From NCBI RefSeq assembly GCF_001039355.2, contig NW_019775388.1, positions 384,842 through 448,841 on the forward strand: DNA of 64,000 nt, given 5' to 3'. The translations under genes and the position numbers were made by a program. The stretch's first letter is position 1. Each line of letters starts with the position of its first letter. This document shows positions 1 to 12,301 of the stretch, in pieces. The notes under the pieces are model-generated. The model did not search any database. It was not told the DNA's origin and worked only from the letters and a program-made list of their open reading frames with translations. The DNA is from Lingula anatina. Lineage: Eukaryota; Brachiopoda; Lingulata; Lingulida; Lingulidae.

Positions 1-210
1 CCTGACATAATAATATATATGCTGTCTACATTTTCAATTAAGAATCCACAGCATGTGCTCAAGGGGAGGGGGGTTGAGGGGTGAAAATGAACTGCCCTTT
101 TGGGTGGAGATAAGGTCACTTTTGAATAAAAAATTTATCTAGTTTTATGTACATGCATACATTTTATTGTGAAAAGGCCCACTTATCAAAAAAATGTTTA
201 TGTTTATTTT

Positions 211-294
<84 letters not shown>

Positions 295-2837
295 GACTGA
301 TGAACCTAACACAGACATAACTCTGATTAACATGTCATGGTGTGCCACTATAACTCACTTCAGATTGAAATCAGTAAGACAATAACCTTTGAGATGCCCC
401 CTCCATATGGTAACAGGGCAACATCTCTCCAAGCACACATCTACCTGTGCATACCTGACATGCAGGCACCTCAGAATTTCAGCTAGTCCCACTCTATATC
501 CCAACTAGCAACAAGTGACCAATAAAATATATTCAAAGAAACTTGAAAGACTGAATTCCAAAGTCATATCTATTTTATTTGAGGGGATTGCACAAGATAT
601 GGGAATATTGTTTTTTAATAAAAGATAAAAGATGAACATGTCATGATTTATAAAATAACTCAAATGCTTACCAAAACATAAATATGGTATTTCTATACAC
701 ATAGAGGATGTGTATAACCACATTATCTTATTTTACTTTCAAAAGAGAACAATATACTTTTAAACCATATTTTAACATAATTTTACATTATATGTAAACA
801 AAGTTATTTTATACCATTAAAACATCATACTGGATAATAGTTGGTATAGCACTGTTGCACTTGGATATGTTACTTTCATGTTAGTATTATACTTAATGTT
901 GAGGTGTACAGTACATATTCCTTTTAACTGCCTCACTCTGTGCAGGTCCCAGACCTGCCTACATTGGGCTCTATTATTGTAGAGTTCACAGCTGTGTGGA
1001 TCTTACTGTGCTACCTATATTTACATTTCCTAAAATATCTCACCCTTCCAATATCAGGTTACGTTTCTGCTAGTATGAGGAGTTGCTCCACCTCTGGCAG
1101 CCATTACTAGATCAAGTATTTGATCAGGTAGATATGCATGGATCAATCTAAAAGCATCTTATCCAAAAATTATACCATTTGAAAGGAATTCTGAAAAAAA
1201 TATATGGATCAACTGCTTTGCCCTAGTCCAGTCCACTTCAAATCTAAACCCTTCCAAAATTATTCTTTTTCAAGAGAAATTGTTTTTTTTTACAAGATAT
1301 TATCAATGCACAAGTATATCTAAAGGGGATATTCATCTCTGTCAACGCAGGTGTACGGTTTGTTATTCACACACACACACACACACATACATGTATACAT
1401 GCACCACTGCAGACTGATGTCCTGAATGGTCCAACAGATCATTTTAAATCCACAAACCTATACAGAACCACAGAGATCAGTGGGACATTAATTACTGGAC
1501 ATTTCCTCTTAAAATGTTGATGTGAAGACATCCTAATAACCAAATTAAATCTTACTTGAAAGAAATTGAGGAAAAGGTCAACAAGACCAAGGATAAGTAA
1601 TTTGATGGTTCAGTACCTGAAACATTTTCCTTGCTTCAGCAGCCAGCCATGTACCCCTCAAACAATACCAACTCGTTCTTGCATAATACTACAGTTGTGT
1701 ATGAATGACCACTGGATAGCCCCAAGTGGACACTGATATATGAGACTATTCAAAACTCTCTGGTTAAATGGGATTGATGAGGTGTGAGACATTTCATACA
1801 ACAATGATCGTAAAAATTGCCTACTGTGTGCTATACATGTATTTACTTCTTGTAACATTACATGACATGTAGTACAGTTTACAGATCCTAGCTCTGCCTG
1901 TCACGAAAAGAAAAAAATTGCACACACTAATACAAAATATGCTACGTATATTTTGTAATCAAACTTTCCTTGACAAGTCGTAAACTAAAGTGTTGCTTTT
2001 TCATTTCTTAACTTAACATGTAAATATGGGCCAAGTGAACATCTTTTAAACAGATACAGTAGTCAATAACCGTCAGAGAATGAAAGACCTGCAGAAGCCC
2101 TGTGTAAAAACAACATTCCATTGTAATAACTTACAATTTTACTGCAGCCATTATCAAACCGGTGATAAATAAAAACATGTGTGATACTGTTAACATTTAC
2201 AAAATTATTTCTGGCATTTTAAATATGCAGTGAATGACTGTATTCTTAATATTGGTGGGGGCTTGAAATCCTATTTTACCATTCATTAACGCCTGGAACT
2301 AGCATCAGGTAGTTTCTGGCCTCTACCAAACATTTGAAACAATTCAGATATAATTTCATCTGTTTAACTTTACTGCAATTTTATGAAAATGTGTAATTCT
2401 AATGTGGAACATTAATAACAAGTTGCAGTGTTCCCCATAATCTGACCCAGAACAAAATTAGCAAAAAGGGCAAAAATACTCATATAATAAAAATATTTCA
2501 AAATTGTTCAATTTTAAAAGAAAATATTCCATTTAGCTAGTTAAATCACGAACTCAATTGTTCTTAAAGGTTAATTTGTAATAAAGATAACAATATCAGT
2601 ATATTAATGGAGTAATGATTAATAGTCTTTGTTTACAAACTGCTTAAGTGACATGGCAAAGACAGATCTTTGCAAAATACACAGATAAGGATATGGTACA
2701 TAGGTATAGCATAAACCAAACTGCATAATAACGCGTATGCAATATGTACTTTAAGATCTTCCACTAAGTAATCGCACTTTAGCACACGTAATACTACGGG
2801 TAGGCGCAGAGATTCCACTGCCAGAGCGCCGACTTAC
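1..2837. other. Presumed TRIC channel intron 1 (and beyond), no coding exon seen
   Basis: This stretch lies downstream of the TRIC first-exon donor on the minus strand, so it is most likely intron. I see no exon-like open frame with splice signals on either strand. It holds a (TA)n tract followed by a T run at 214-294 and a short (AC)n tract near 1370-1387. The rest is AT-rich unique-looking sequence. Confidence 0.5.
214..294. repeat. (TA)n microsatellite plus poly-T
   Basis: About 33 uninterrupted TA units followed by 14 T. The tyrosine/isoleucine-rich open frames across it are artefacts of the repeat. Confidence 0.97.
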
Positions 2838-2961
2838 CGGTCTGTGGCGAGTCTTCACGGACCGCTAGTGCCATCAAAATATAGTGACAAACGTCAAAGT
2901 ACGGCCACATTTTTAGTTTAGAGACCGTCGTCGCTATATTCATGAAGGTTTGTGGATCCAT
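2838..2961 (-). CDS. TRIC-type (TMEM38) cation channel, first coding exon only
   Basis: TRIC channels are trimeric K+-permeable channels of the ER/SR membrane that balance charge during Ca2+ release. Read on the minus strand from the ATG at 2961, the exon encodes 41 residues plus one base and ends at a strong donor (GTAAGT) at 2837. The run SKLKMWPYFDVCHYILMALA followed by VRED matches the start of transmembrane helix 1 of TMEM38 proteins, where K-M-(Y/F)-P-(Y/F)-F-D-x-x-H-Y is typical. The remaining exons must lie left of the window, since none is visible in 1-2837. The open frame extends upstream of this Met, but the upstream part has no family similarity that I recognise, so I chose the start just before the conserved block. 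The assignment rests on one exon; TMEM38A versus B cannot be decided. Confidence 0.8.
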
Positions 2962-5239
2962 TTTGAAATTTTGTGGGAACACTCCACAAAAGGAGACGGC
3001 GAAAATCCTGCACCTCGACCGGAAATATCGAAAGAAAGAGAGCGCACGCGCGAGGGATTTCCCCAAAGTGAAAGGTCTTTGAGAAACAATGATAAATATG
3101 TAGACTAGCTGTATGTGCACTGCCTCTTACACGCATGTTTTCTTTCTCGTTGTGCAAGTTTTAAACCAAACAAAAAGTAACCAAAAAAAAAACTATAAAA
3201 CTAAAATGTCATTACTAAATTTGCATTAACTTAGTAAGACAAACAATTAAAATTGAGTCTGCTGAGCTTGCTGAGACAGATCGGTTTACACTGTTGTGTA
3301 GCCGACAGGTGCAAAATGTGAGTGTCTTTACAATAGGATTTTTCCTCATTCACTGATATAATTGACGTAAGATAAAGATTAGGCATACCATGTTATTAAA
3401 TAAAGCTGTTGTAACAAATATGCATCAGAGGGGAGGGGCTAAAGCGCCGCTTTAGAGGTGAAATCTGTAATATCGCTTTTAAACAGATATCCCTCACCTG
3501 AATTTAGCTACATGTACAGGAATGTACCAAGTAAAATGTTTCGCCTCAGTTTTCGTCAAAGGACACAGTTTTGTACAAAAATCAGCATAGGCAACCACGT
3601 GCTTTTGAAATGACTTGTATTGAACTAAGGAGTTTCAACTGTTGAAACTCCTTGATTGAACTAGAATCACATAACAAAATATTATAGTAGAAAAGAAGAA
3701 AAAAATTGCACCGAGAACCAAAATTAATCTGCATTTATCTGTATATTGATAGTATTTTTTTATAAAAGGTGACGTTGATTTTAGACAGGATACCTAAAAC
3801 GCGATCATCATGGAGTAGCCTACATGTATTTCAATCCAACAACCTTTATCTTAAATATACATTATTCACCGCCTTTATCTTATAGGCATAGAGGTACGGT
3901 GAATTATCGGGGATAAATATTTTTCTAAATGTGTTTGATGTGCGTTTTCATTGAGCGTTTCACTCCATAAATTGCCATTTTTACATCTAAATTATTTTGG
4001 AGAAACATTTTACATCCGTTTTTATGGAGCATTTTTAATCAATAAATTGAATCCATTCTCAAAGCGTAAGGAGTGAATCATTAAAGAGAAATTAAATTTA
4101 TTTAATAAAAAAGTTCCATGAAATATTTGAAACCCATAGGCCGACATTTTTTATATTTAAATGCATAGAGGTTTAATATTGACTCAAAATACTCCATTTC
4201 AAAATGGAATTTAAATCCGTTTTTGATATCATTCCATTCATACTTATATCAGCTTCACTCAAGACAATGTAGGTCTGTATACATGAGTTTCTAGATTCTT
4301 TCATAAAATTCGTTTGGGCCAAATGATCTGTGTACGTTTACACTATGAGCCATTTCATGTGATCTTGATTTATTAATCAGCTACTTTCGTTAATTTCCAT
4401 TTTTTAAAAAATATTTTAACGAATAAGTAATATGATGGATAAAAAGGCTAGCCCTATCCGACAGGACAGTAGAATTGTGGTCTTGTGAAAAGTGTTTTTC
4501 ATTAAAGAATTTTTATTTGACCTCAAATTCCGTTGTTTTATTTCAAAGCTGGTGCAAGATTAAAGTGTGTACCCAATATGCAGAGTTAACTTATTAAAGA
4601 TTCTCTCTGGCATTTCTCACCTGAAATCTTCATCGATGATTGTTTTGTGCAAATCAAACTGATCCTACATTGTATTTGATATTCACTTTGCAAATGTTAA
4701 TTAGATAATACTTGGACCTAAATAATACTTGGACCTCTATTTAGGTCCAAGGATAATACGACTTTGTCATTCAAGCAGTGGTACAAGATTTCTAGGCAGA
4801 GGATAGTGGCCGACGTGAAGAAGAGGATATCGAACGACGCCATGCAGTGACATACATATTAGAATGTGATATCTAAGCCAAATGACACACCGATTTAATT
4901 TCAACGAAAAATGGTCATTTTCAACTTCTTAATGTATAATCAGCCAAAGTACCGGACAAAAGAATCCACAAGATGAGAATAGTAATATAGCACCAACTAT
5001 ATAGTGCTCTTACCTTCTTTTGACACATTAAATTCATCTGTGTTTACTAAAAGGCACGTTCTTAATGAACAAATTCCACACTTATATAATGCGCCAGTAA
5101 GTCGTTAGATAAATGCATTAGAACATCTTATACTATATCTCTACGTTGTAACACTAGATGGTGTTTAACAATCAGGCTCTAATTGTGACGATGAGACCAC
5201 AGTTTGACGGGTTCCTTGGGAGACGGGTGCGCTAGAGAG
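2962..5239. promoter_or_regulatory. Divergent intergenic region between TRIC and guanylate cyclase genes
   Basis: About 2.3 kb separates the two divergent start codons, so promoters and 5' UTRs of both genes should lie here. No coding exon is visible. A perfect 27-nt hairpin sits at 3627-3653 and a looser inverted repeat built on the word TTGGACCT lies at about 4710-4755. Promoter function is inferred from gene layout only. Confidence 0.5.
3627..3653. repeat. Perfect short hairpin
   Basis: A 13-bp perfect inverted repeat (AAGGAGTTTCAAC and its complement) with a single T in the middle. Function unknown; it may be a relic of a small palindromic element. Confidence 0.8.
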
Positions 5240-6797
5240 ATGGACACGATTCCAAAGCGCTACTGTCTGCTTTATCAAGTCACTTTAGTATTGTTTGTCC
5301 TTGAGGTAGGAATCAGAATTAACGAGTAGATATAAATATGAAATAAGTTTGAAATTACATAAAATGTATTATTATTTACTTAGAAACACTCGCCACAAGA
5401 TATGGTAATATGCTGAATATAATGGTATTGGCGTTGTTGTATTCAGATGATAGTTCCTGCCCGATGCTGGCATAACTTAGACAATGGTGAGTTCCATTGC
5501 TGGCCGGAACACGCAAGCGATGACAGACCAGAAACATATAACGAGTGTCCAGGTAGGGAAATTGAACGATGATGGCAGACCCAAAACGTCTTTTTCATTT
5601 TCTCCTCTTTTGTCTCACGACCATGTCAGAGACTATTTACATAACGTTTGACTCCAATTGACTCTTTTTTTACGTTTTTCTCAGATGTATAGACGTCAAT
5701 TTGTTGAAAAACATCAATTATACGTATCCATTTGTATAGTCATTTATATCAACAATATGATAATCTATATTTATTTATCTATTTATTTGTCTGTGCTATG
5801 TTATAGTTACTAGTATTGTTATTGATTGTACCTTGTATATGAAGGTGTTTGTCAATAAAGAATCTGAATCTATAGCGGGGCAATGCAATTGATCTTGAAT
5901 TCACTCTTAAAAGAGCTCCCTCTGAGCGTTCATGATTTCCAAACTTACACAATTTATCTCTACATCAGGGATAACTTTACGCTGGATAGATCCCCCTCCT
6001 GACAGCGTACGGGCTCAGAAACACTTCAACGTCACTTACGAGCTGTTAGTGGATACAATCTTCTATGAATGGGCAGAGGATAGGCAAATATTCGATGCGA
6101 TTACGAATGGCACAAAGGATAAAAGGTGAGAAAAGCTTGAGGGATTTTGACAATTTTGGGTACAATTTAAGTCAAACCACTAAGTAGTTAACGTACTCCC
6201 ATCTAAAATACTTGAATTGTGATATTTCAAAATGTTTTTTTAAACATACACCTCTTTCTCACATTTTTCCACAGGAAAGGTCAGACAGCAAAGCAATGGT
6301 GCGTTCACACGAAGTGTCCAAGTCCCAGTCAGGCTTCCAAAGAAAACTGTTGTGTTAATCACGTGAATGTCCATTCATGTCCCTTACACCTGACTCCTAG
6401 GATTTGCGGTCCCTGGGTGTCCCCCAATGGAACTATCTTTACCCACTCTGAGGTCATGGTCGGAAATGTAACTCAGGGGAACTGGACCAGTTTGATCAGG
6501 GGCCTATTTGAGGTTGGCCAGACCGAGTTACTGGCTCACTTTAAGCTGGGGAATATGCACATAGCTCTTCATAAGTCTGTCAAGGTGTTACCATCGACAG
6601 GTAATCGACCAAGGGCGTCTGACCTATGTTGGTAGCCTTAACATTTTCTCATTTTGAGTATTCAACTACGTTAGAAAAGATTTTTCATATTGTCATATTG
6701 AATGTACACAAAATACACAGGGAAAATTGCGCTCGCACATTTTTAGCATTAGAGGTTCATGAAAAGAAATTCTTGAGTCGACTTACATATAGCATCG

Positions 6798-6842
<45 letters not shown>

Positions 6843-9800
6843 TGAGCGTGTTTGAAAAATGTCTCTTAGTTGTCATAACGTTTCAGTGTGCGGTGATGAA
6901 GTCTGTGAAGCAGGTGAGGAAAATTGCCAGGTGTGTCCACATGACTGCGGGCCGTGTCCGCTCCCCAGGTGGCAGATTGGTCTGATGGTAACTGCTGGGG
7001 TGGTGGTGCTCATCACCGTAGCCACTATATTTGGAGTACGTTCTTTTTATTATATCAGGAGCGGATCCAGAGCTATTTTCTGACAGTCTTCCAAATTATC
7101 TTTATTGATCTATCCTCCAATTTTGACCGTCTTCCAACAGAAAAAATAAGATACCTTTTAATGTAAACTTGAAAATCTGACCGTCTTCTGGAAGACCCAG
7201 AAGACGGCCTAAATCCGCCCCTGTATATTGCATTGTCAGTTTAAACTATATCGACATAAAGTACCCTAGCTTTTTTAGTTTGTCAAGATGAGGCAAATAT
7301 TGTAGGCCTAATTGATCTGCATAATGGCATTTGCATAACTTTATTTTTACACAATGTTCGAACTATTTAGACACCCAAATACAAAACATCTTTTCTTTAC
7401 AGTACTTTCATTGGAAGCAACAGAAGTTGCTATGGGATGAAAGTTGGATAATTTCCTACGGCGATGTGTTAGCAGGTAAAAACGATCTCAGTATAGATGT
7501 GATTTTTAATAATTGATCAATGAAGATTAAGATGTTTATTTTCTTGAGTAATGATCTGCGTAAAACGATCGAGTCCTCAAACGCAGTTACCATAGTATAC
7601 TGCTCACATGAATGCATTAGATACGTCCACCAGTCACACCTACCTCAATTCACGCCAAGTCATGTTTTTTTTTTCAATAATGCACTCTGAGTGACACCTA
7701 ACACATTGGACACCAAGTCACACCCAATATGCTGCACGCGGCTCCTTTCAGATACTACATACAATGGTTTACTGGGCAGTGAATGGAGCCTTGCTGCCAG
7801 CTCAGCCAGCTCTGTCAGCCAATTTAATGCTGATGTGGGAGAGAAGAACAATTTTGCAGCAACAGCCAGAGTGAAGCAAATCTTCACGCAGACTGGGATT
7901 TTGTAAGTACACTTTTGCCTCAGTTTTCAGCCATGCATGCCACGCAGGTACCGAAATATGAGACGAAGTGGTAGTATAGGCTACTACTACTTCTACTACT
8001 ACTACTACTACTACTACTATTAGTTGCTAGTAGTTTGTATTCGTTGTCAAATTTTGGATTGTAAAATGCTTTTTATCACAAAGTTTATCTGACCAAACCT
8101 CTCTTTTTCAAAATGGAAAATGAAGTGCTTTTCCCCTCTTATTTTCGTAGCAAGAACAGACTGGTCTCCATAAAAAGAATAGAGAAGAGGTATTTCAGCT
8201 TAACCAAAGTTATCAGGTTGGAAGTCTCACAAGTCAGGTATGTGGCGCATGTATATATCTAGTATATATCAAGTATCTAGGAATCATGCTACAACCATTT
8301 TTTTCTATGAAGAGTTTTTATAGTTAACATTTTTTATGGAGGTTTACATTGTTTGAGATGCAAAATGATGAAAATATAAATTTCAAAGATTAAACTGAGG
8401 CAATATATATGAGCTGAATAATTAAGTTTTTTTTAATCCTTCCAGACAGCTGGATCATGTTAACCTGGTAAAATTTATTGGAGGTTGTGTTGAGATCCCT
8501 ACTGTGGCCATTATCACAGAGTACTGCCCTAAAGGAGGCCTTAATGATGTGCTGCAAAATGATGAGATCCCTCTCACCTGGGCTTTCAGGTAATATTCTG
8601 AACTGCCTATAGAATATGTATGGATAGACCAAGCTTAAATATATCATTATCTTGTTAGATTTATGAAAAAAGAAATCACAGATTTGTTATATTCAAGATT
8701 TAAAAAAAAAAATCAAGTTATTAATGCTTTACAGAGTCTGCAGTGCCTGCATATAAATGTCACAACACTATCTGTAGTTTTTTGTTTGTCTTTTCAGATT
8801 TTCTTTTATACACGACATAGCTCGTGGTTTGCATTTTCTCCACTATAATAAAATAACCCATGGGCGTCTCAAGTCTCCAAACTGTGTGATAGATGACAGA
8901 TGGACTGTGAAAATATCTGGTATGCCACACTTCATTAACAGCTTATCTGCACTGGCCAGAATATTTAAATGGTTATGTAATAGAGATTACGGTATAACCT
9001 CAGCAGATCTTCTAATTTTAATTATTAAAATAATACTCAGAATTGCAATATCATCATTGTACAATTGGATGCAAGTTTAATTCCTTTTTTTTAACAGTCA
9101 ATATAAATATTCATGCTATGTTTTACTTCTAAACAATATCTAGGCACCATTGCTTAATTCTTTGTCAGACTTTGGACTTGCTACATATCGTGAAGATGTG
9201 GAAGAAGACAAGTACAGGAGTAAGGCCTGCAGAGTGTATAGAGCCCCAGAGCTGACACACCTTCCTGCTGCTCAACCAACACCAGAGGCAGATGTTTATG
9301 CATTTGCCATCATTCTTGTAGAAATTGCCACAAGGAATGGACCATATGGGGTAAATAATTTTTGTTTCTGTAAAAGTCCTTGCTGTAATCTAAGGTCTAA
9401 TATACCGTTTATTAGATCTTAGCTGTAATATACCGTTTTTAAGAGAATGCTCCATGGCATATTTGAGCAACAAAAAGTCCTGTTAAAGTAGAAATTAAAC
9501 AATTATTGGTCTTGGCTGAGGTCAGTTTGTTGTTTTGCAGATCTCAGATAAGTGATTTGTATAAGATAGCACACTGTCACTTGAGTGATATTGGCAGAAC
9601 ACCTCAAGCATCAGCTCTTCATTTGCTTATTAAACAGTGTAAAGCTAGACCTGTCCTTATGTGGCACAGATTCCTTAAAAGTTGCTGCACCAAAGGAATG
9701 TAATTTGCTTTCACTTTTATTACACAGGATAGTCTCTCCAAATTTTTTTATAGAAACTCAAAACATAGACTCGCCCTTCAAGAAATCGACGCCTTCAAGG

Positions 9801-10642
9801 AATCGACGAAAACCGGAAATGCGTGTTTTTTGCACTGTTTTTCCTGTCAGCCCATCGTGAACACTGTGTTGTCAAGTAAAACGAAGCGTCTGATACAAAG
9901 TATCAAACGCGGCATTCACGTGCTTGCTTGCGATGCGTTCAGTACACTTTGTTTACACTGAGAAGTCTAGGTCAGGAATGCACAATGTTTTTCTATGTAA
10001 TTACGCAGTTTCAATTTTGATTAGTGAATTTTCTTTTATCTGCATGGTCATTTTCCGAACATTTGTATAAGCCACGAAATATTTCTCATCGGAAAATCAC
10101 CCAGCAGCTTTCCAAGTACAAGCGAGTGACGTCATGACGCACTTCCGGTTTTCGTCGAGATCTTGAAGGGATTAGCGTCACGGTTTGCTGCACATTTAAA
10201 GCGTTCTGTCTCAAAATGTACTCAACTGCTTGGATTGAAATTTACAGAACTTATTCTTCACATGATATCACACATATGTGCTTATTTTGAGAGCTTTAGC
10301 TGTTATATGTTTTCTACAGTGCACATTCAAAATTGAAAAAGAGCTATTTTCCGTCGATTTCTTGAAGGGCAAGTCTATCTTTAAAAAATTGACTAGAATT
10401 TTTAATGGCTTTTTTCAAAGACTTGGTAAAGTAGCACTTTTAACTCTACATTATTTAAAATAATTTGTTTAAAAAATATTTTGCCTTTTTTCACTAGACT
10501 TTTATATACTGTATTCATATTGTATTGTAAAGCCTACAGAGTGTAAAGAGTCCCAGAACTGACACACTGCTGCTCCGCCAACACCAGAGGCGACGTTCTG
10601 GTAGAAATTGCCACAAGAAACATAATTGAATTTGACTCCTTC

Positions 10643-10720
<78 letters not shown>

Positions 10721-12253
10721 CGATGCTGAATAAATTACAGTTTAATTTGTTCCCTTGCAATTATCCTGTTCCAGGAGGAAGATATTGATGACCTACCTGA
10801 CCACTGGAAGCCCAGCCTACCAGATTTACAAAGTTCTGGTAAAACAAGTAAAGAATACTCTTGTCCTTGTGGTGACCAGTACATTCAGGTAACAAAGTTA
10901 AAGAAATACTGCAGTGATAGTGCTGATTAAAACAAAATTCAAAACTAAAATTAAAACTGTGCAAGTGCAAGATAAGTACAAACATGTTGTAATTTGAATG
11001 GATGCAGGTTGTGAAATTAGCATATGACTTAGAGGGAAATATACAAAAAGACTTGAATGTTTGTTATAATGGGGTTTTTCCCATTTAAAAACAGTTTTAA
11101 TACTTAAACAGAAAAGCTTTGTTTTCAGTTAATAAAGCGCTGCTGGAGTGACAATCCATTTGACAGACCAAACTTTGAACAAATTAAGCGACAAATCCAC
11201 AAGATCAACCCCAATAAACAGAGCCCAGTGGATATGATGATGACCATGGTAAGCTGCTCTCACTTTTTTTTTTTTTTTTTTTTTTTTTTTGTAAGTAGGA
11301 AAAATACTGTGCTTTATAAACTTTGCTTATCATTCATTTAAATCATTTCATTATTAAATTTATTTTGCCTGGTAGTTGAAAAACAAAACTCAATGTACAC
11401 TTTGTTTCTAGATGGAGAAATATTCAAAGCATCTGGAAGTGATGGTTGCAGAGAGAACTCAGGATCTGATGGCAGAGAAGCAGAAAACAGACAGACTATT
11501 ATACAGTATGTTGTTAGATGTATAACATATAACTACATGTACCAGACACATAATTACATGTATATGGCATGTCTTTCATGTCATTCAGTTAACAAATGAG
11601 ATATAATTTGGCAGAGAAGACTAGTAATTCTTATACTCAGTTATGGTAGTATACATATACTGGGGTATCTATGTATCAGCTGTTTTTCCAAAAGAATGAT
11701 TCAATGGAACACAATGAAGGACTTTGATTGAAATTGTATCTCTGTGGAGATGAAATCAGTAGGCAGATCTATTAAGTTGAAATATATTTCCAGGCATGTT
11801 ACCTAAAAGTGTAGCAGATGCCCTGCGTCTTGGAAAACCAGTTCAAGCAGAGTCCTTTGAGTCCTGCACCATTTTCTTTAGTGACATTGTGGGTTTCACT
11901 GAGCTGGCAGGACACAGCACACCTCTGGAGGTGGTCACACTGCTCAATAAACTGTACACATGCTTCGATGAAATCATTGACAGATACAGTGTATATAAAG
12001 TGGAAACAATAGGGGATGCATGTAAGTACGGTTGGTGTATGGTGGATTTTGTTGCAAAGTGTACTAGTATGTGAATTGTTGTAACACAACTTTTCTTTGA
12101 TGGTCAAATGACCATGACTCCTATTTTGGTACAAAATGTTATTAATCAGATTAAACATAACAGGTTCATAAACAACATCACCAAATGTCATATGTTAGTA
12201 TATAATCAGGTTATTACAACTTATACAAGTACATTGGTGATTATACAATGGAA

Positions 12254-12301
<48 letters not shown>

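Noticed and set aside
145-385. Open frames rich in Tyr-Ile across 194-348 on both strands
   Set aside because: They are translations of the (TA)n and T tracts and have no other content.
2962-3157. Longer minus-strand frames upstream of the TRIC first exon
   Set aside because: The part above 2961 has no resemblance to the family and is best read as 5' UTR; one frame is offset and not compatible with the TM1 block.
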